A stretch of DNA of 64,000 bases, taken from Scenedesmus sp. ARA3 (taxonomy: Eukaryota > Chlorophyta > Chlorophyceae > Sphaeropleales > Scenedesmaceae). The notes beneath the pieces were generated by a model that ran no database searches, was not told the DNA's origin, and worked only from the letters and a program-made list of their open reading frames with translations. Location: contig RWJK01001520.1 of assembly GCA_004335835.1 (NCBI GenBank), forward strand, positions 4,194 through 68,193, given 5' to 3'. The translations under genes were made by a program, and so were the position numbers. Shown here in pieces: positions 1 through 10,655 of this stretch. Positions within the stretch are counted from its first letter, which is position 1. Every line of letters begins with the position of its first letter.

Positions 1-3000
1 GGAGCGTCCCTGTGGCTAGAGACGCTGGCGAGGTGGGGGGCCTGCAGCCATGGCTGCTGATGTGAGGCAGTAACACAGCGGGGTATGCACACACACATGA
101 CCTTGCACGTGCACTCCTGCACATCTTGCAGCTGGCCAACTCAAAGCAAGTCTGGAGGTGCGTACGGCGGCGCACTGACAACTGAAGAACTGAACACACA
201 CTGCTCACCACAGTCATCACTATGTTTGGACCAGCCTGCAGCGATTTGTCAGTTGCCATCCCGACCCCAGGGACAATGTGCGCCTCCCTGATTACAAGCT
301 GTCTGCTGCTGCTCACAGGTCACCTACAAGCGCTTGCAGGACACGCTGCAGCAGCTGTCAGCGCCAGGCAACAGCAGCCGCGCTGAGCTGCTGCCAGGCA
401 TGGCCCTACTGGATGCAACGTTTGACCGCAGGGAGCCTCGCTTTGCAGCAGCAGCGCCGGCCTGGAAGCCAGTCAACGCTCGGCTGGATGACTCGCAGCG
501 GCGAGCAGTGGACCTTGCGCTGCGTGCGCAAGATGTGGCGTTGATACATGGGCCGCCGGGTGAGCTTGTGCTGCTGCTGCCGTGGGAGCACATGACAGGG
601 TTTGGGCGCACGCCATACATCTAAGCCAGCAATGCATGCTATTTGTCTCTATTTTGACAGTAAACAACCAGCTGAGATATTGCCATGGCATGTCGCTTTC
701 TGCCTTTGCAGGCACAGGCAAGACCACTGCTGTTGTGGAGGTCATCCTGCAGGAGGTTGCGCGAGGCAGCCGCGTCATTGCAGCAGCAGCGTCAAACATT
801 GCAGTGGACAACTTGGTGGAGCGCCTGGCAGCAGCAGCGCCAAAGCTGAAGCTTGTGCGGCTGGGGCACCCCGCGCGCCTGCTGCCGCAGGTAACGCACA
901 TGCAGTGCTTGCTCACTTATCGTTGCATGGAGGCACGCGTGATGCACATTGAGTTAACACCGTGTGCTAGCAGCACACCTTCTTCTCACCCCTGCTTCTG
1001 CACACCACTCTGTAACTTTGACCGGTGGTTGGTTCTGCTGCTGCTGCTGCCGCCGCTGCTGCTGCTGCTGCTGGCGCTGCTGCTGCCAGGTGATCGACAA
1101 GAGCTTGGAGGCTCAGGTGCTGCGCAGCGACAACAGCAGCCTCGCGCGCGACTGCAGGCGCGACATGCAGCAGCTCAACAGGCGCGTCATGCGAGGGGCT
1201 GTTTTGTCGGGAACTGTCGCATAGCTGCAACATGCGCATGAAGATGCTGCTATTAGTCAATGGTGTAGCCGGTACAGCCCTATCTTTGAAAAGGGCTCCG
1301 CCTTGCACCCGCACGCTGCAGCAACAGCAAATACAGTGGAGGTACCCTAACCAATCGGTCATTTGGCCAGGGTGCTGTGCTGAGGTGTGCGTCGTGACTG
1401 CTGCAGGTATTTTTCAGGCTCGAACCAGTAGGAACAATTGAACTGAATGTTAAGCAGCTTGCACCCAGTCAAAATATACTTCTGTATTTCAAACTTGTGG
1501 CTGCTGCTGCAGGCAGCTGCTGAAGCTGGAGCCCTGGAAGCGTGCTGAGCGGCGCCAAGTGCGCGCTGAGCTGCGGCAGCTTGCGAAAGAGGAGCGGCAG
1601 CGGCAGCAGAAGGCACTGCAGGTACGGCACGGCATGCGCCAGGGTTGTTGGAGGCTGCTGAGGCATCCTGTGGGCATGTGGTTACAGAGTTGTATTGCGC
1701 AACATTCCTAAGACCTTGATGCTGGTGTAGGTGCTTGCTGTTGTGTCAATTGCAGTACAGAAGCAGGGAAACATCATGCCGCCCCACCTTGGTGGGGGTT
1801 GCTTCAACCGCCTATGTGTTTTGCTTCAACCGCCTAACTGTGTCTGTGCATCTTGCAGGAAGTGCTGCATGGCCAGGCTTTGGTGTGTTGCGCCAAATGC
1901 CTGATTGCCTTGCTGCTTACTTGTTGCACTTGCAGGAAGTGCTGGATGGTGCGCAAGTCATGTGCTGCACGCTGACTGGCGCGCTGCACCCGCAGCTGCA
2001 TGGCCAGACCTTTGATGTGGCAGTTATTGATGAGGCTGCTCAGGCGCTGGAGGCGGCCTGCTGGAGTGCCCTGCTGAAAGCCAGGAGGGCAGTGCTGGCA
2101 GGTGTGCACTGGTGTGCACACGAGCAACACATGCATGAGGCAGGAATCTTGGCAGTGATGACAGCAAACCTGACATAAAGGACTTGCTGGTTGTGATGCC
2201 AGCCTACCGCTAGTGAGCTGCTTTTGCTGCTTGTTGCCTTTGATCAATGGTGTGGTTGCAGTGGCTAGCAAGCAGCAAGGCAATCAGGCATTTGAAGCAA
2301 CACACCAAAGTGGGGCCAACCAGCACTTCCCGCAAAATGCACGGATCCAGCGACAAGTACGCAGCAAGGCAATCAGGCATGTGAAGCAACACACCAAAAT
2401 GGGACCATGCAGTACTTTCTGTGTACTGTTCACAGAGAGTTTGCATATAGCATGCAAGCATGTAGACATCCTGGGCACTTGCGAACGAAATTTACGTCGC
2501 AATAATGAACTTGGCAGGACTTGAAAAGACAAAACGCTACTGTGTGTGGACCCGGCTTCAGCACCGGCCCCTGATCACTGGCATACCTGCCTGTGCTGCC
2601 CAGTCCCTCACACCAGCTGTGCTGCATGCCTTCACTCATCACATGCCTGTGCTGCCTAGTCCCTCACAACAGCTGTGTGCTGCACGCCTGCATTGCTGGC
2701 CTCTTGTGGCTGCTGCCATACTGTTGACATACACTGCCAGGTGACCACTTGCAGCTGCCTCCGACTGTGATGAGTGAGGCAGCAGCCAAGGCAGGGCTGT
2801 CAGCCACGCTGTTTGAGAGGCTGCAGGGCAGCCTGGGTCCTGCGGCCAGCTGCATGCTGACTGTGCAGTACCGCATGCATGCTGCCATCATGGATTGGTC
2901 GAGCCAGGAGCTGTATGGGGTGAGCTGTGCCAGGCTGCTGCTGCCGTAAGATGACAGTTTTAGGCATGGTAAAAGCACAACCGCTGCCGTAGCTTAGCTG

Positions 3001-3817
3001 CAAGCTTTGGTGATCAATGCTGTGTTGAACACATGCTACGGCCCTTTTGCAGAATCCTGCATCACACAGATGCGCCCTGCGTCCATTTTTGCGCTCTCAG
3101 CTAAGTGTTCAAGGTGCGGCGCAGATGCACAGGCATGCCGACCCAGCTTGAGTACTCACCGTCAGTCATGCGTCATTTGCCGCGTGTGTTTGCTGTGTGT
3201 TGCAGGGCCAGCTAGAGGCCCATGAGTCGGTTGCTGCACACACACTAGCAGACCTGCCATCAGTCAGCAGCAACAGCAGCGCCAGTGCCGATGCAGCAGA
3301 GCTTCCCACCATGCTGCTGATTGATACTGCTGGGTGTGAGTTTGACGAGTATCAGGAGCAGGATGGGGACAGTAGGTACAACCAGGGAGAAGCGCAGGCA
3401 GCGCTGGCGCATGTGCAGCGGCTGCTAGCAGCAGGGCTAGCGCCTGCAGACATCGGCATCATAACGCCTTACAGTGCACAGGTGCGGGGTGTCCATGTTT
3501 TTTTGTTACGAGGAATGCATGCGCACGTGGATGTGTTTTGACAGAGATGCAGCCTCAAGAATAGAACAGTGCTGAGTGCGTAGCGAGCACAGCGGCAGCA
3601 ATGTGTACAGCCCTTTGTGCGCCTGCTGCGCCCTAAGCTGTTTTGCTGCTGCCTGCTGTTTGCCTGCTGCTGCTGCTGCTGCTGCCGCTGCTGCTGCTGC
3701 TGCTGCTGGTGCTGCTGTTGCCTGCTGCTGCTGCTGCTGCTGCTGCTGCAGGTGGCGCTGCTGAGGGAGCTGCGGCCTGCTGCTGCTGCCTACTGCTGCT
3801 GCCACCTGCTTCAATTG

Positions 3818-3876
<59 letters not shown>

Positions 3877-4433
3877 AGGTGGCGCTGCTGAGGGAGCTGC
3901 GGCCTGAGAAGCTGTCAGGCAGCCTGGAGATCTCCACTGTGGACGGATTCCAGGGCCGTGAGAAGGAGGCCATTGTGATCAGCATGGTGCGCAGGTGAGC
4001 CGCGTGTGCCTGGTGTTACATATTTAGAAAAAACGCAGTCAAGTTGGGGTAGGCGACATCCGGCTCTGCATGCGGCTTGCAGGAGAGTATGCGGGGCATA
4101 ACGTAGGTGAAGGGCAGATGGTGGTATTTTCAATAGTTTTTGATTGTTTTACGCCGTTTCCTGACTGACCTGCGATGCTCTCAGGTTGACTGAAGAGACT
4201 GGTGTGTGCCGTGCCTGGCTGCTTGCTGCTGTGCCTGCAGCAATGCCTCTGGCGAGGTGGGCTTCCTGGCTGATGCGCGGCGCATGAATGTGGCCGTTAC
4301 GCGCGCGCGGCGGCACGTGGCGCTCGTCTGCGACAGCGAGACAGTGAGCAAGGACGCGTTTTTGGGGCGGCTGGTGGCGTATGTGGAGCAGCACGGGCAC
4401 TACGAATCTGCGGCAGAGCTGGTGCCCAGCTGA
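1..4433 (+). CDS. IGHMBP2: IGHMBP2/SMUBP2-type superfamily 1 helicase (5' partial)
   Basis: This is an SF1 (UPF1-like) 5'-3' RNA/DNA helicase, expected to act in nucleus and cytoplasm. Supported exons are 319-559, 712-890, 1090 to about 1180, 1513-1621, 1936-2101, 2741-2919, 3206-3481, 3879-3994 and 4241-4433 (TGA). The Walker A motif GPPGTGKTT is split by the 560-711 intron. Further motifs are [12 protein letters not shown], the DEAA-box [38 protein letters not shown] and [12 protein letters not shown], in the order and spacing of IGHMBP2. The R3H and AN1 domains found at the C-terminus of animal IGHMBP2 are absent, because the stop follows the helicase core directly. The donor of the third exon is unresolved: no phase-1 GT is obvious between 1180 and 1512. 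The N-terminal beta-barrel coding part was not found in bases 1-318, so the 5' end is missing or lies upstream. Family assignment is firm; the exon 3/4 junction is not. Confidence 0.9.
1857..2421. repeat. Inverted and direct repeat in helicase introns
   Basis: A segment near 1872-1920, just before the exon starting at 1936, reappears in inverted orientation at about 2271-2312 (roughly 38 of 40 bases identical around AGCAGCAAGGCAATCAGGCA) and again, in that same orientation, at about 2362-2402. The inverted arms are about 60 nt and could fold as a hairpin in the transcript. The acceptor edge of the 1936 exon (CTTGCAGGAAGTGCTG) is also copied 77 bp upstream at 1852. Confidence 0.75.
3667..3900 (+). 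repeat. CTG tracts with duplicated acceptor edge of helicase exon 8
   Basis: Two blocks of CTG repeats each end in CAG followed by the same coding edge (GTGGCGCTGCTGAGGGAGCT...), at 3752 and at 3879. Only the second copy continues into the [10 protein letters not shown] motif. The first copy runs back into CTG repeats after about 28 nt and is therefore a pseudo-acceptor. Spacing is 127 bp. Confidence 0.85.
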
Positions 4434-4547
4434 GGCGCATCAGCAGTTGCTGGAGGAGAGGAGTCAGCAGCAGAGCGAGGAGCAGCACAGGCGCTATGAG
4501 TCAGCACTGCGGCAGGAGAGCTGGTGCCCAGCTGAGGCGCAGCTGCA

Positions 4548-4660
4548 CTTGCAGGAGAGGAACTTGCAGGAGAGGAACTTGCAGGAGAGGAACTTGCAGG
4601 AGAGGAACCTGCAGGAGAGGAACCTGCAGGAGAGGCACTTGCAGGAGAGGCACTTGCAGG
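4548..4660 (+). repeat. 15-bp minisatellite, about 7.5 copies
   Basis: Tandem units of CTTGCAGGAGAGGAA start at 4548, 4563, 4578, 4593, 4608, 4623, 4638 and 4653 (last one partial), with C/T and A/C variants. They sit in the probable 3' UTR of the helicase gene. Just upstream, 4490-4545 repeats the sequence around the helicase stop codon (GAGCTGGTGCCCAGCTGAGG), so the termination region was itself duplicated before the minisatellite. Confidence 0.9.
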
Positions 4661-4679
4661 CTGTTGTGTCCGCTCCCAG

Positions 4680-4684
4680 TGTAA
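4680..4684 (+). terminator. TGTAA polyadenylation signal, helicase gene
   Basis: TGTAA, the usual chlorophycean polyadenylation motif, lies 247 nt after the helicase stop codon and just after the minisatellite. No better candidate was seen between the stop and this site. Confidence 0.5.
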
Positions 4685-6597
4685 AGTGACGAATTCTATG
4701 GCAAGCGTAAACAAGCAAGTGGTTGTCAGCGACCCAGGCAGCGGTACGTAAAGAGACGAACGTGAAGTCCTTAGCAAGGATGACCAGTGTTCTTTGTTGC
4801 TTGGCTGCTGATCATCGGAAGTTACATGATGTACCCTGCCATTACATCTGCACTGCAGATGGCCAGTCAGCACGACTCGAGGCTAAATGCATGGCATAAG
4901 CATGGCAAGTGTACCGGTTTATATGGTAAACTTCTGCAGGTGAGCCCAGCCCGGCCAATGGCATCGGCAGCTGCCAACAGCTGCGGCTGTAAAGTTGTTG
5001 CCACCCGGCCGGCACCGTATGGGGCAGGGCACAGTGCTTCTACTGCGTTTCAAGTTGGTGAATGGCCTGGGCTTCTGGCACCTGGTGCACTGCACCGGCA
5101 GCCTGAGGTTGCAGACCAGCCAGCCTGAGTGTGGCTCTGGTATGCCCTGGCGCAACAACTGAGCTGCAAGTGTAGCACAGGCTGAGCTCTGTACCCGCTT
5201 CAGGATCGCAGCTGCTGTCACGTGCGAGCTTGTGATTGATTCCACTGCGAGCCAGGGCGCCAATGCAGATCAAGCAGCACGGCAGTACTGTACCTGCAGT
5301 CACATCCAAGCCACGGGCATCTGAACTGGGTACCTCTGGATGAATTAGTTTCAGTAAATATGCCATTCGGCTGTACCAAACTCATTGTCACTGACGCGCA
5401 GGGTGTTCAGAGCATGACAGGGTTTTCCTGCACATGGTCACATGGTTCTCTGCAAGCAAGCAGAAATGTATTGCGGTGGACGAGTGTGAAACACGACACA
5501 TCTGTAGGCAGGCACTAAGCCGACTTAAAGGCAGGTTCATTGACTTTCTGGTGGGATGGGCTTGGAGCCCTGCCACAGCAGCTAGCAACTCGAACCTTTG
5601 AATTAATTATCACACATCACCACATTGTTGTCAATGCTTGAGTAAATGCACCAGCAGACATTCGGGCCTTCAAACACTGCAAGCACAGTACAATCTTGTC
5701 TAGCCTGTCTATAGTGCCAACGCACAGACCTCATGGCCAGCGTACAAGTTGTTTCCAGTCAAGAGGGATACGCTCAGGCCGTCCTGGTGAGTGGGCTTGC
5801 ATTCTTTGGCTGTGGCGCGGGCTGGCACTGGTTGCAGCTGAACTATGCTGATGCCTGATCACAGCCAGTCAAGCAGCTCCTTTAACAACCTCTTACTGTC
5901 TCGCAAAACTATTCAGCGGAAGCAACATTGCAGCAGGCACCTCACTTTCTTGGATTCACTGAACTACCAGACTGCATTTTCTGCTGGGTGGCCAGGAGCA
6001 GTGATCGGCAGCACCAACCCTGTCGATCATGCATCTCTGAGTAATTAAGTACATTTTGACCCATGCACCGAGACATACGGTTAACGACACTGTTGGTCAC
6101 CAACACGATACGCCGTTGCAGGGCTGCCAGTGGGATGGAATGGCCAGTGCGCAACCCCAGCAGCTGCAACGCTTTTCTCAAGCTGATGCAGGCTTCAGCC
6201 AGCCGGCGAGGCAGGTGCGCAGAGCCTGCTCAGCATTGGGGCAATTTCTGGCAGTGCGAATGGTCGCGGCCAGAGTCGCAGATCATCGCCAGACGCCCTT
6301 CATCTGAATTACTTTGATTCAACAGCCACACGCACGCGGTCTTGACGGCCTGGCGCCTGTCTGCTTGTCCGTACTGTGAAACTGCACAAACAACCCCACC
6401 AACCAACCGTGATGTTGTGCCTGCTGGGGCAGTGACAGCAGTCGTGAGCTCTCCAGGCACACCACAACGACATCAAATCGACATCCACAAACATCCCACC
6501 TGGTCAACAACTGTCCTGCAACTGCCTGTTGTCCTTGTGATGCCTGCAGCCTTCTGGTGGGTCACCCTGCGGCTCCTCTGTCAGCTCTGGCTGCGCC
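4685..6597. other. Intergenic, no supported gene
   Basis: I see no conserved protein motif and no convincing set of phased exons on either strand. Short ORFs such as 4787-5128 (+) and 4919-5263 (-) have ordinary intergenic composition. There are no CTG runs of note here, in contrast to the genic parts of the window. Confidence 0.5.
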
Positions 6598-7341
6598 ATG
6601 GAGTACAGCCAGTGCTCGCCATCACAGCAGCCGCACCAGAAGCAGCAGCAGCAGGAGCGCCTGAGCCGCGACGACAGCGGCAGTATCGCAGAAATGGACG
6701 ACGGCTGGTTCTCCAAGTGCAGGTGCGAGGGCAGCAGCTGCATGGTGGCCCATTGCTCAGCAAGCATAACCTCGCAGTGCATGCACAATAGCCACCACCA
6801 GTGGCGCATGCCGTCTGGCGACATATTTGACACACATTCTCAGCAAGCGCTGCAGGCCGGCCACACTGACATGCTTGCTGCTTGCCTTGCAATCACTGCA
6901 GGGGCTGCGGCTGCATGACAGCCCATGAGCAGTCCATCAAAGGCGCAGACGTGCCCTTCTGCAGGAGGTGAGCTCAGCCGCAGGCACTGCTGCGCACCAC
7001 AGCAGGCGCTGGGTGTTAACGCCTCAAACAGCAACGTGCTGTGTGTATACTTGTGTCTGCCTGAGCCTCACACCTGGTAGCAGCAGCAGCTGCTGGGTGT
7101 CCCCTGTGATCTGGTGCACACCAGCAGCACCTCGCAGTGTGACATTGCACACATATCCAGAGCTGCATACACGACTGGGAGTGAATGCATGCTGACTGAC
7201 AGTTGCTGTCTGTCTGTCTGTCTGTCTGCAATCTGTTGCAGGTGCCAGGTCACGCTGGACGCCGCCTGCCCCCGCATGCGCACCAAGATGGTTGACACGC
7301 TGCTGTACGTGCACCAGGCATGGTCCAGCGCAGGCATCTAG
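6598..7341 (+). CDS. Candidate small Cys-rich protein
   Basis: Three exons can be phased: 6598-6722 (ATG start), 6902-6967 and 7242-7341 (TAG). All use GT-AG introns with consistent phase 2 junctions. The product is about 96 aa: a Q-rich, acidic N-terminus, then CRGCGCM, then VPFCRRRC and a second Cys cluster, ending VHQAWSSAGI. The C-x2-C-x-C ... C-x3-C spacing suggests metal binding, but I do not recognise a family. A (GTCT)n run at 7207-7228 lies just before the last acceptor. It could be the first part of a longer gene with further Cys-rich exons downstream (for example 7875-8186). Confidence 0.35.
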
Positions 7342-7874
7342 GCGCACCTACAGTTGCAGACACAGCCGACAGTTTCCGTTTCAGTCGATACAATAATGCA
7401 TGTGTGGCGGGTCCTTTCCTGCAAGCAACTGCCAGCTGGTGCAGTGCCGAGACTGGAAGTTTTCCAGGAGACTGGCAGTGGCTGCAGCTGCACCACTGCC
7501 GCGCAACTGCCGCAGCAGCCTCTGGGTAGCGGGAGCAGTTCCAATCATTATAAATGATGGCGGCAGCAGCAGCTGGTGGCTGGCAGCAGAGTTAGCCAGG
7601 TCGTGCAGCGTTGTGGCTGCAAAAGCGCAGCGCGAGCACCAGCAGCAGCAACACAATGCAGCAAGAGTGCTGTGGCGCAGGCAGGGAGCCATGCTGCAGA
7701 AAGCAGCATGATTAAAAGTAGGAATGCAGTGAGGCTGTGGCACTTTGTAGGCTGGTAGCCAGTTAGCTAGCCAGTTAGGAGCAGCAGCAATTCACACATC
7801 AGCAGTTCAGGTTCACTCTGGGGTCTGCGGTCGGGTGCAGGTGCAGCTTCTGCACAGCCTGATGTTGTTGACTT

Positions 7875-8186
7875 GTGGTCAGCTGTAGTTTTTGCGGAGT
7901 ATCCGGGGCACCGCAGTGCTACATGAGCACGCCTGGCAGCGCCTGCGTGCCGTGCCGGCGTGCGTGTGGTGCAACTCAAGAGTGGGATGTGCCACTCTTG
8001 AAGCTGCCTGCAGGATATAGGCTGGGAGGTCACGTGTGCACTGCAATTTGCGTGCGCCATGGGGTATTACCACTGTACCGCCCTACGCCGGCAGCTGGCG
8101 TGCGACAGCTGTGTTGCTGTGATGCAGCTGCGCTGGCTGCTCTTCAAGAGCAGTGCTTACATGCGCGAAGTTTTACGCATGATTGA
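7875..8186 (+). CDS. Candidate Cys-rich coding stretch, unidentified
   Basis: An open stretch on the + strand encodes a dense Cys pattern: CSFC, then QCYMSTPGSACVPCRRAC, then several single Cys and a CCC run. An overlapping frame from 8059 encodes a plausible helix-forming segment (AVMQLRWLLFKSSAYM). The first part resembles a zinc-binding module, but which frame is real, and where exon borders fall, is unresolved. It may belong with the 6598-7341 candidate. Confidence 0.25.
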   Translation: MVSCSFCGVSGAPQCYMSTPGSACVPCRRACGATQEWDVPLLKLPAGYRLGGHVCTAICVRHGVLPLYRPTPAAGVRQLCCCDAAALAALQEQCLHARSFTHD

Positions 8187-8299
8187 TTCTCATACGTCAG
8201 GTTTGTGCTGGTCTATGAGCTTTTGGTTGTGCCTGCGTGCTGCAAAGCAGAGCAGGCGCATGGTGTCATTGAAAGAGAAGTGTGGGATGCGCATAGACG

Positions 8300-10655
8300 G
8301 ATAGGACTCAACCTAGAATGTCTATGTCTGTGATAGTGATGGGATGCTTATGACAGTGATGACGATGATGATGGCGGCAGTTGGGAAGGCACCCTTCGTA
8401 TGCTGTGACAGCTGCTGCAGTAGTGCAGATACAACTCGGCGCCAGTGTGGTGCATTCCTGGGGATTTTTTTCTTGCGACCATGCGCATCTGTGGCTGCAC
8501 CTTGGGTGTGCAGCACCTTGGCGCACTGCATGCCAACAGCGCCAAGCGGCTGTGCCATCACGGCAGCGGTTGCTGCGCGCTCTTGCAGCAGGCTGAGAGC
8601 ATCAGTGTTACGGCTGAAAGCAGTCAGCTCCGTTGTACGTTGCCAACATCAGTTTGTGTGTACACAAGTGCTGTGTGTGTGGCATGCTCAAGCAGGTCAT
8701 TGGCAAATGCTGGCCTGGCTTGTGAGTGGATGCAGTCTGGTCAGAGCCGCCACCAGGCATCCTGTGGCCTGTGTGGCTCAATGTACGTTGAGGAGCGCAT
8801 CTGGCAGTATTTGGCAGTATCTTTGACTGCAGCGGCAGATGCTGCTCGAGTTCAAAGTCCTACTTGGGTCCTCGCTGCGTGTGTGAGATGCTTGGCTGTG
8901 TTGCCCCATGCCCGCATGCCAACACAACCTCACCAGCCTGATTGCTGGTGAGAGGCCTCGTGTTGCTGGCGGGTGGCGGCTGAAGCTGTGAATGCATAGG
9001 TGTAGGCGTGCTGTGGCGCAGACACACATGCATGCTCAGCCTGCTTCACAGCCAGCGTTGCAGCCGTGTCCATGCGGCTTCACAGTGCCACGCCAGCTGT
9101 GTACAAGCACAGCAACAGCGTGCCTGCCAGCCACCTGTGTGGCTCTTCTCACTGCTGCGCACGCAGCGCGTCAGCCCGCAGCTGCCGTGGCTGCAAGTGG
9201 CCGCGCCTATGTACACTGCATGTGCTCTCGGGCTGTGGTGGGCTGCGCAAGCCGCGACCTGAAGCGTTAGAAAGGCGTTGCTGTAGGCGTAGGTACATTG
9301 TTTTCCCCTTGTGTGTGTGACCTGGTGGTGTGGGTTGGGTTACATGTATGTGTGTCTGCATATCAGGCAGCTGAATGTTAGACATTCAGGCGTGTGTGTG
9401 TCTGGGGTCTTTGCAGCAGATGCGTAGGTAGGCTGAGTACATCTGCTGCCATTTACAATTCAGTGCAAAGCACACTGCAGCTGCTGACAGATGCACTCAG
9501 CAGCCTGCGAGTGGTGTTTTCAGTAAGAGAGTGGCTGCGCCAGGCGCGTGAGGCCTGTGTGCTGGCATTTTGCATGACTGCTAACAGCTGAATTTGCTAA
9601 CCCATACTATGCTGGCATCTTTCAAAGGTATGTGCACGGGCGCAGTGGCTGTGCTGCTCCTGTATCGAGCTAGCCGCCGCTGTGCGCCGCACGCTGCTTT
9701 GGCCACTGTCGACGGCACATTGTGTCAGTGATTGGATGCGCACCCCATTGACGATGTGTGCTTGCACAGCAAGCAGTTCTCCCTGCTAGCTTCTGTGGCT
9801 CGCCTGCGGTTGGTTGCTTCATACTACACCCTGTGCTGCGTGCCAGCTGCGCAGAGGCAACGGCATTTGCGCCATGCGGCAGTTGACCTGGGTGGTTCGG
9901 CTGGCGGCTGTCAGCTGCCTTCGAGCACTGCAGCCAACCAACACCGGTACCCAACGCTGCAGGTGCCGCTTGCCTGCAACTGTGCAAGCAGCCTGTTCCC
10001 TCACCTTGCTGCTGCGTGGTCAGGTGGAAGCTCAGCAGAGGCGTGGCTTTACCACATACCATGGCTGCACGCGGGCTCAGCTGAGCTCCAGCTGCTATCA
10101 CAGCCGATGTATTGCAGCTAACAGCCTTGCAGCGTTTGTTTGTGTGCAGATGTTTACGCCTGTGCTGCCTCTTTCGCTCTCCTATGTGAGAGCATGTTGC
10201 CAGGCGTTCCCTCCTCCTGTTGGTAGCGCATGGCCAGTTTAAGGTTGATGCCGAGCAGCTGTTCGCCTCTTGCAGTGGTGAGATGGCTGCCAGTGTGTTT
10301 GCTCCTGGGTGGTTTTCTTGCCCTGCGTAGCTGGTGTCTCCGCAACTGAACTGATCTAGGCATTTATGCTGGCCAGGTGTTGGTGTCTGCAGTATGCGTG
10401 GCTTGCTTTGGCAAGCGGTGTTGCGTTGCAGCAGTGCCGTGGCCTGCCTGCAGCTCAGCTGCCAGCCGTGCAAGCATGTTACTGCGGTTACTTGGATGTG
10501 GTTTTTTAGCGTTGTTTGCAGAGGTGAGCTGGCATGCCTGCAGCAGTGAATGTCTGGACAGACAGCCTCCACTGCTTAGTCAAAAGGTTGGCTTCTGAGA
10601 TAGGCTGGCAGGCAGAGAAGCATGGTCGGTTGGATGCCTTCTGCATGCTGTACGC
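8300..10655. other. Unresolved region, no supported gene
   Basis: The sequence is rich in TGC/GCA so that many short ORFs open in all frames, including a 300-codon one on the minus strand (9670-10572). None shows a recognisable domain. Some + strand pieces around 9480-9700 look exon-like (GT/AG-bounded, Leu/Cys-rich), but I could not join them with consistent phase. Confidence 0.4.

Noticed and set aside
4787..5128. 113-codon + strand ORF with a hydrophobic start
   Set aside because: No conserved sequence, ordinary intergenic composition and an equally long ORF on the opposite strand.
9670..10572. 300-codon minus-strand ORF
   Set aside because: No motif, no splice or neighbour context, and composition like translated TGC/GCA-rich non-coding DNA. 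Other frames are also open here.
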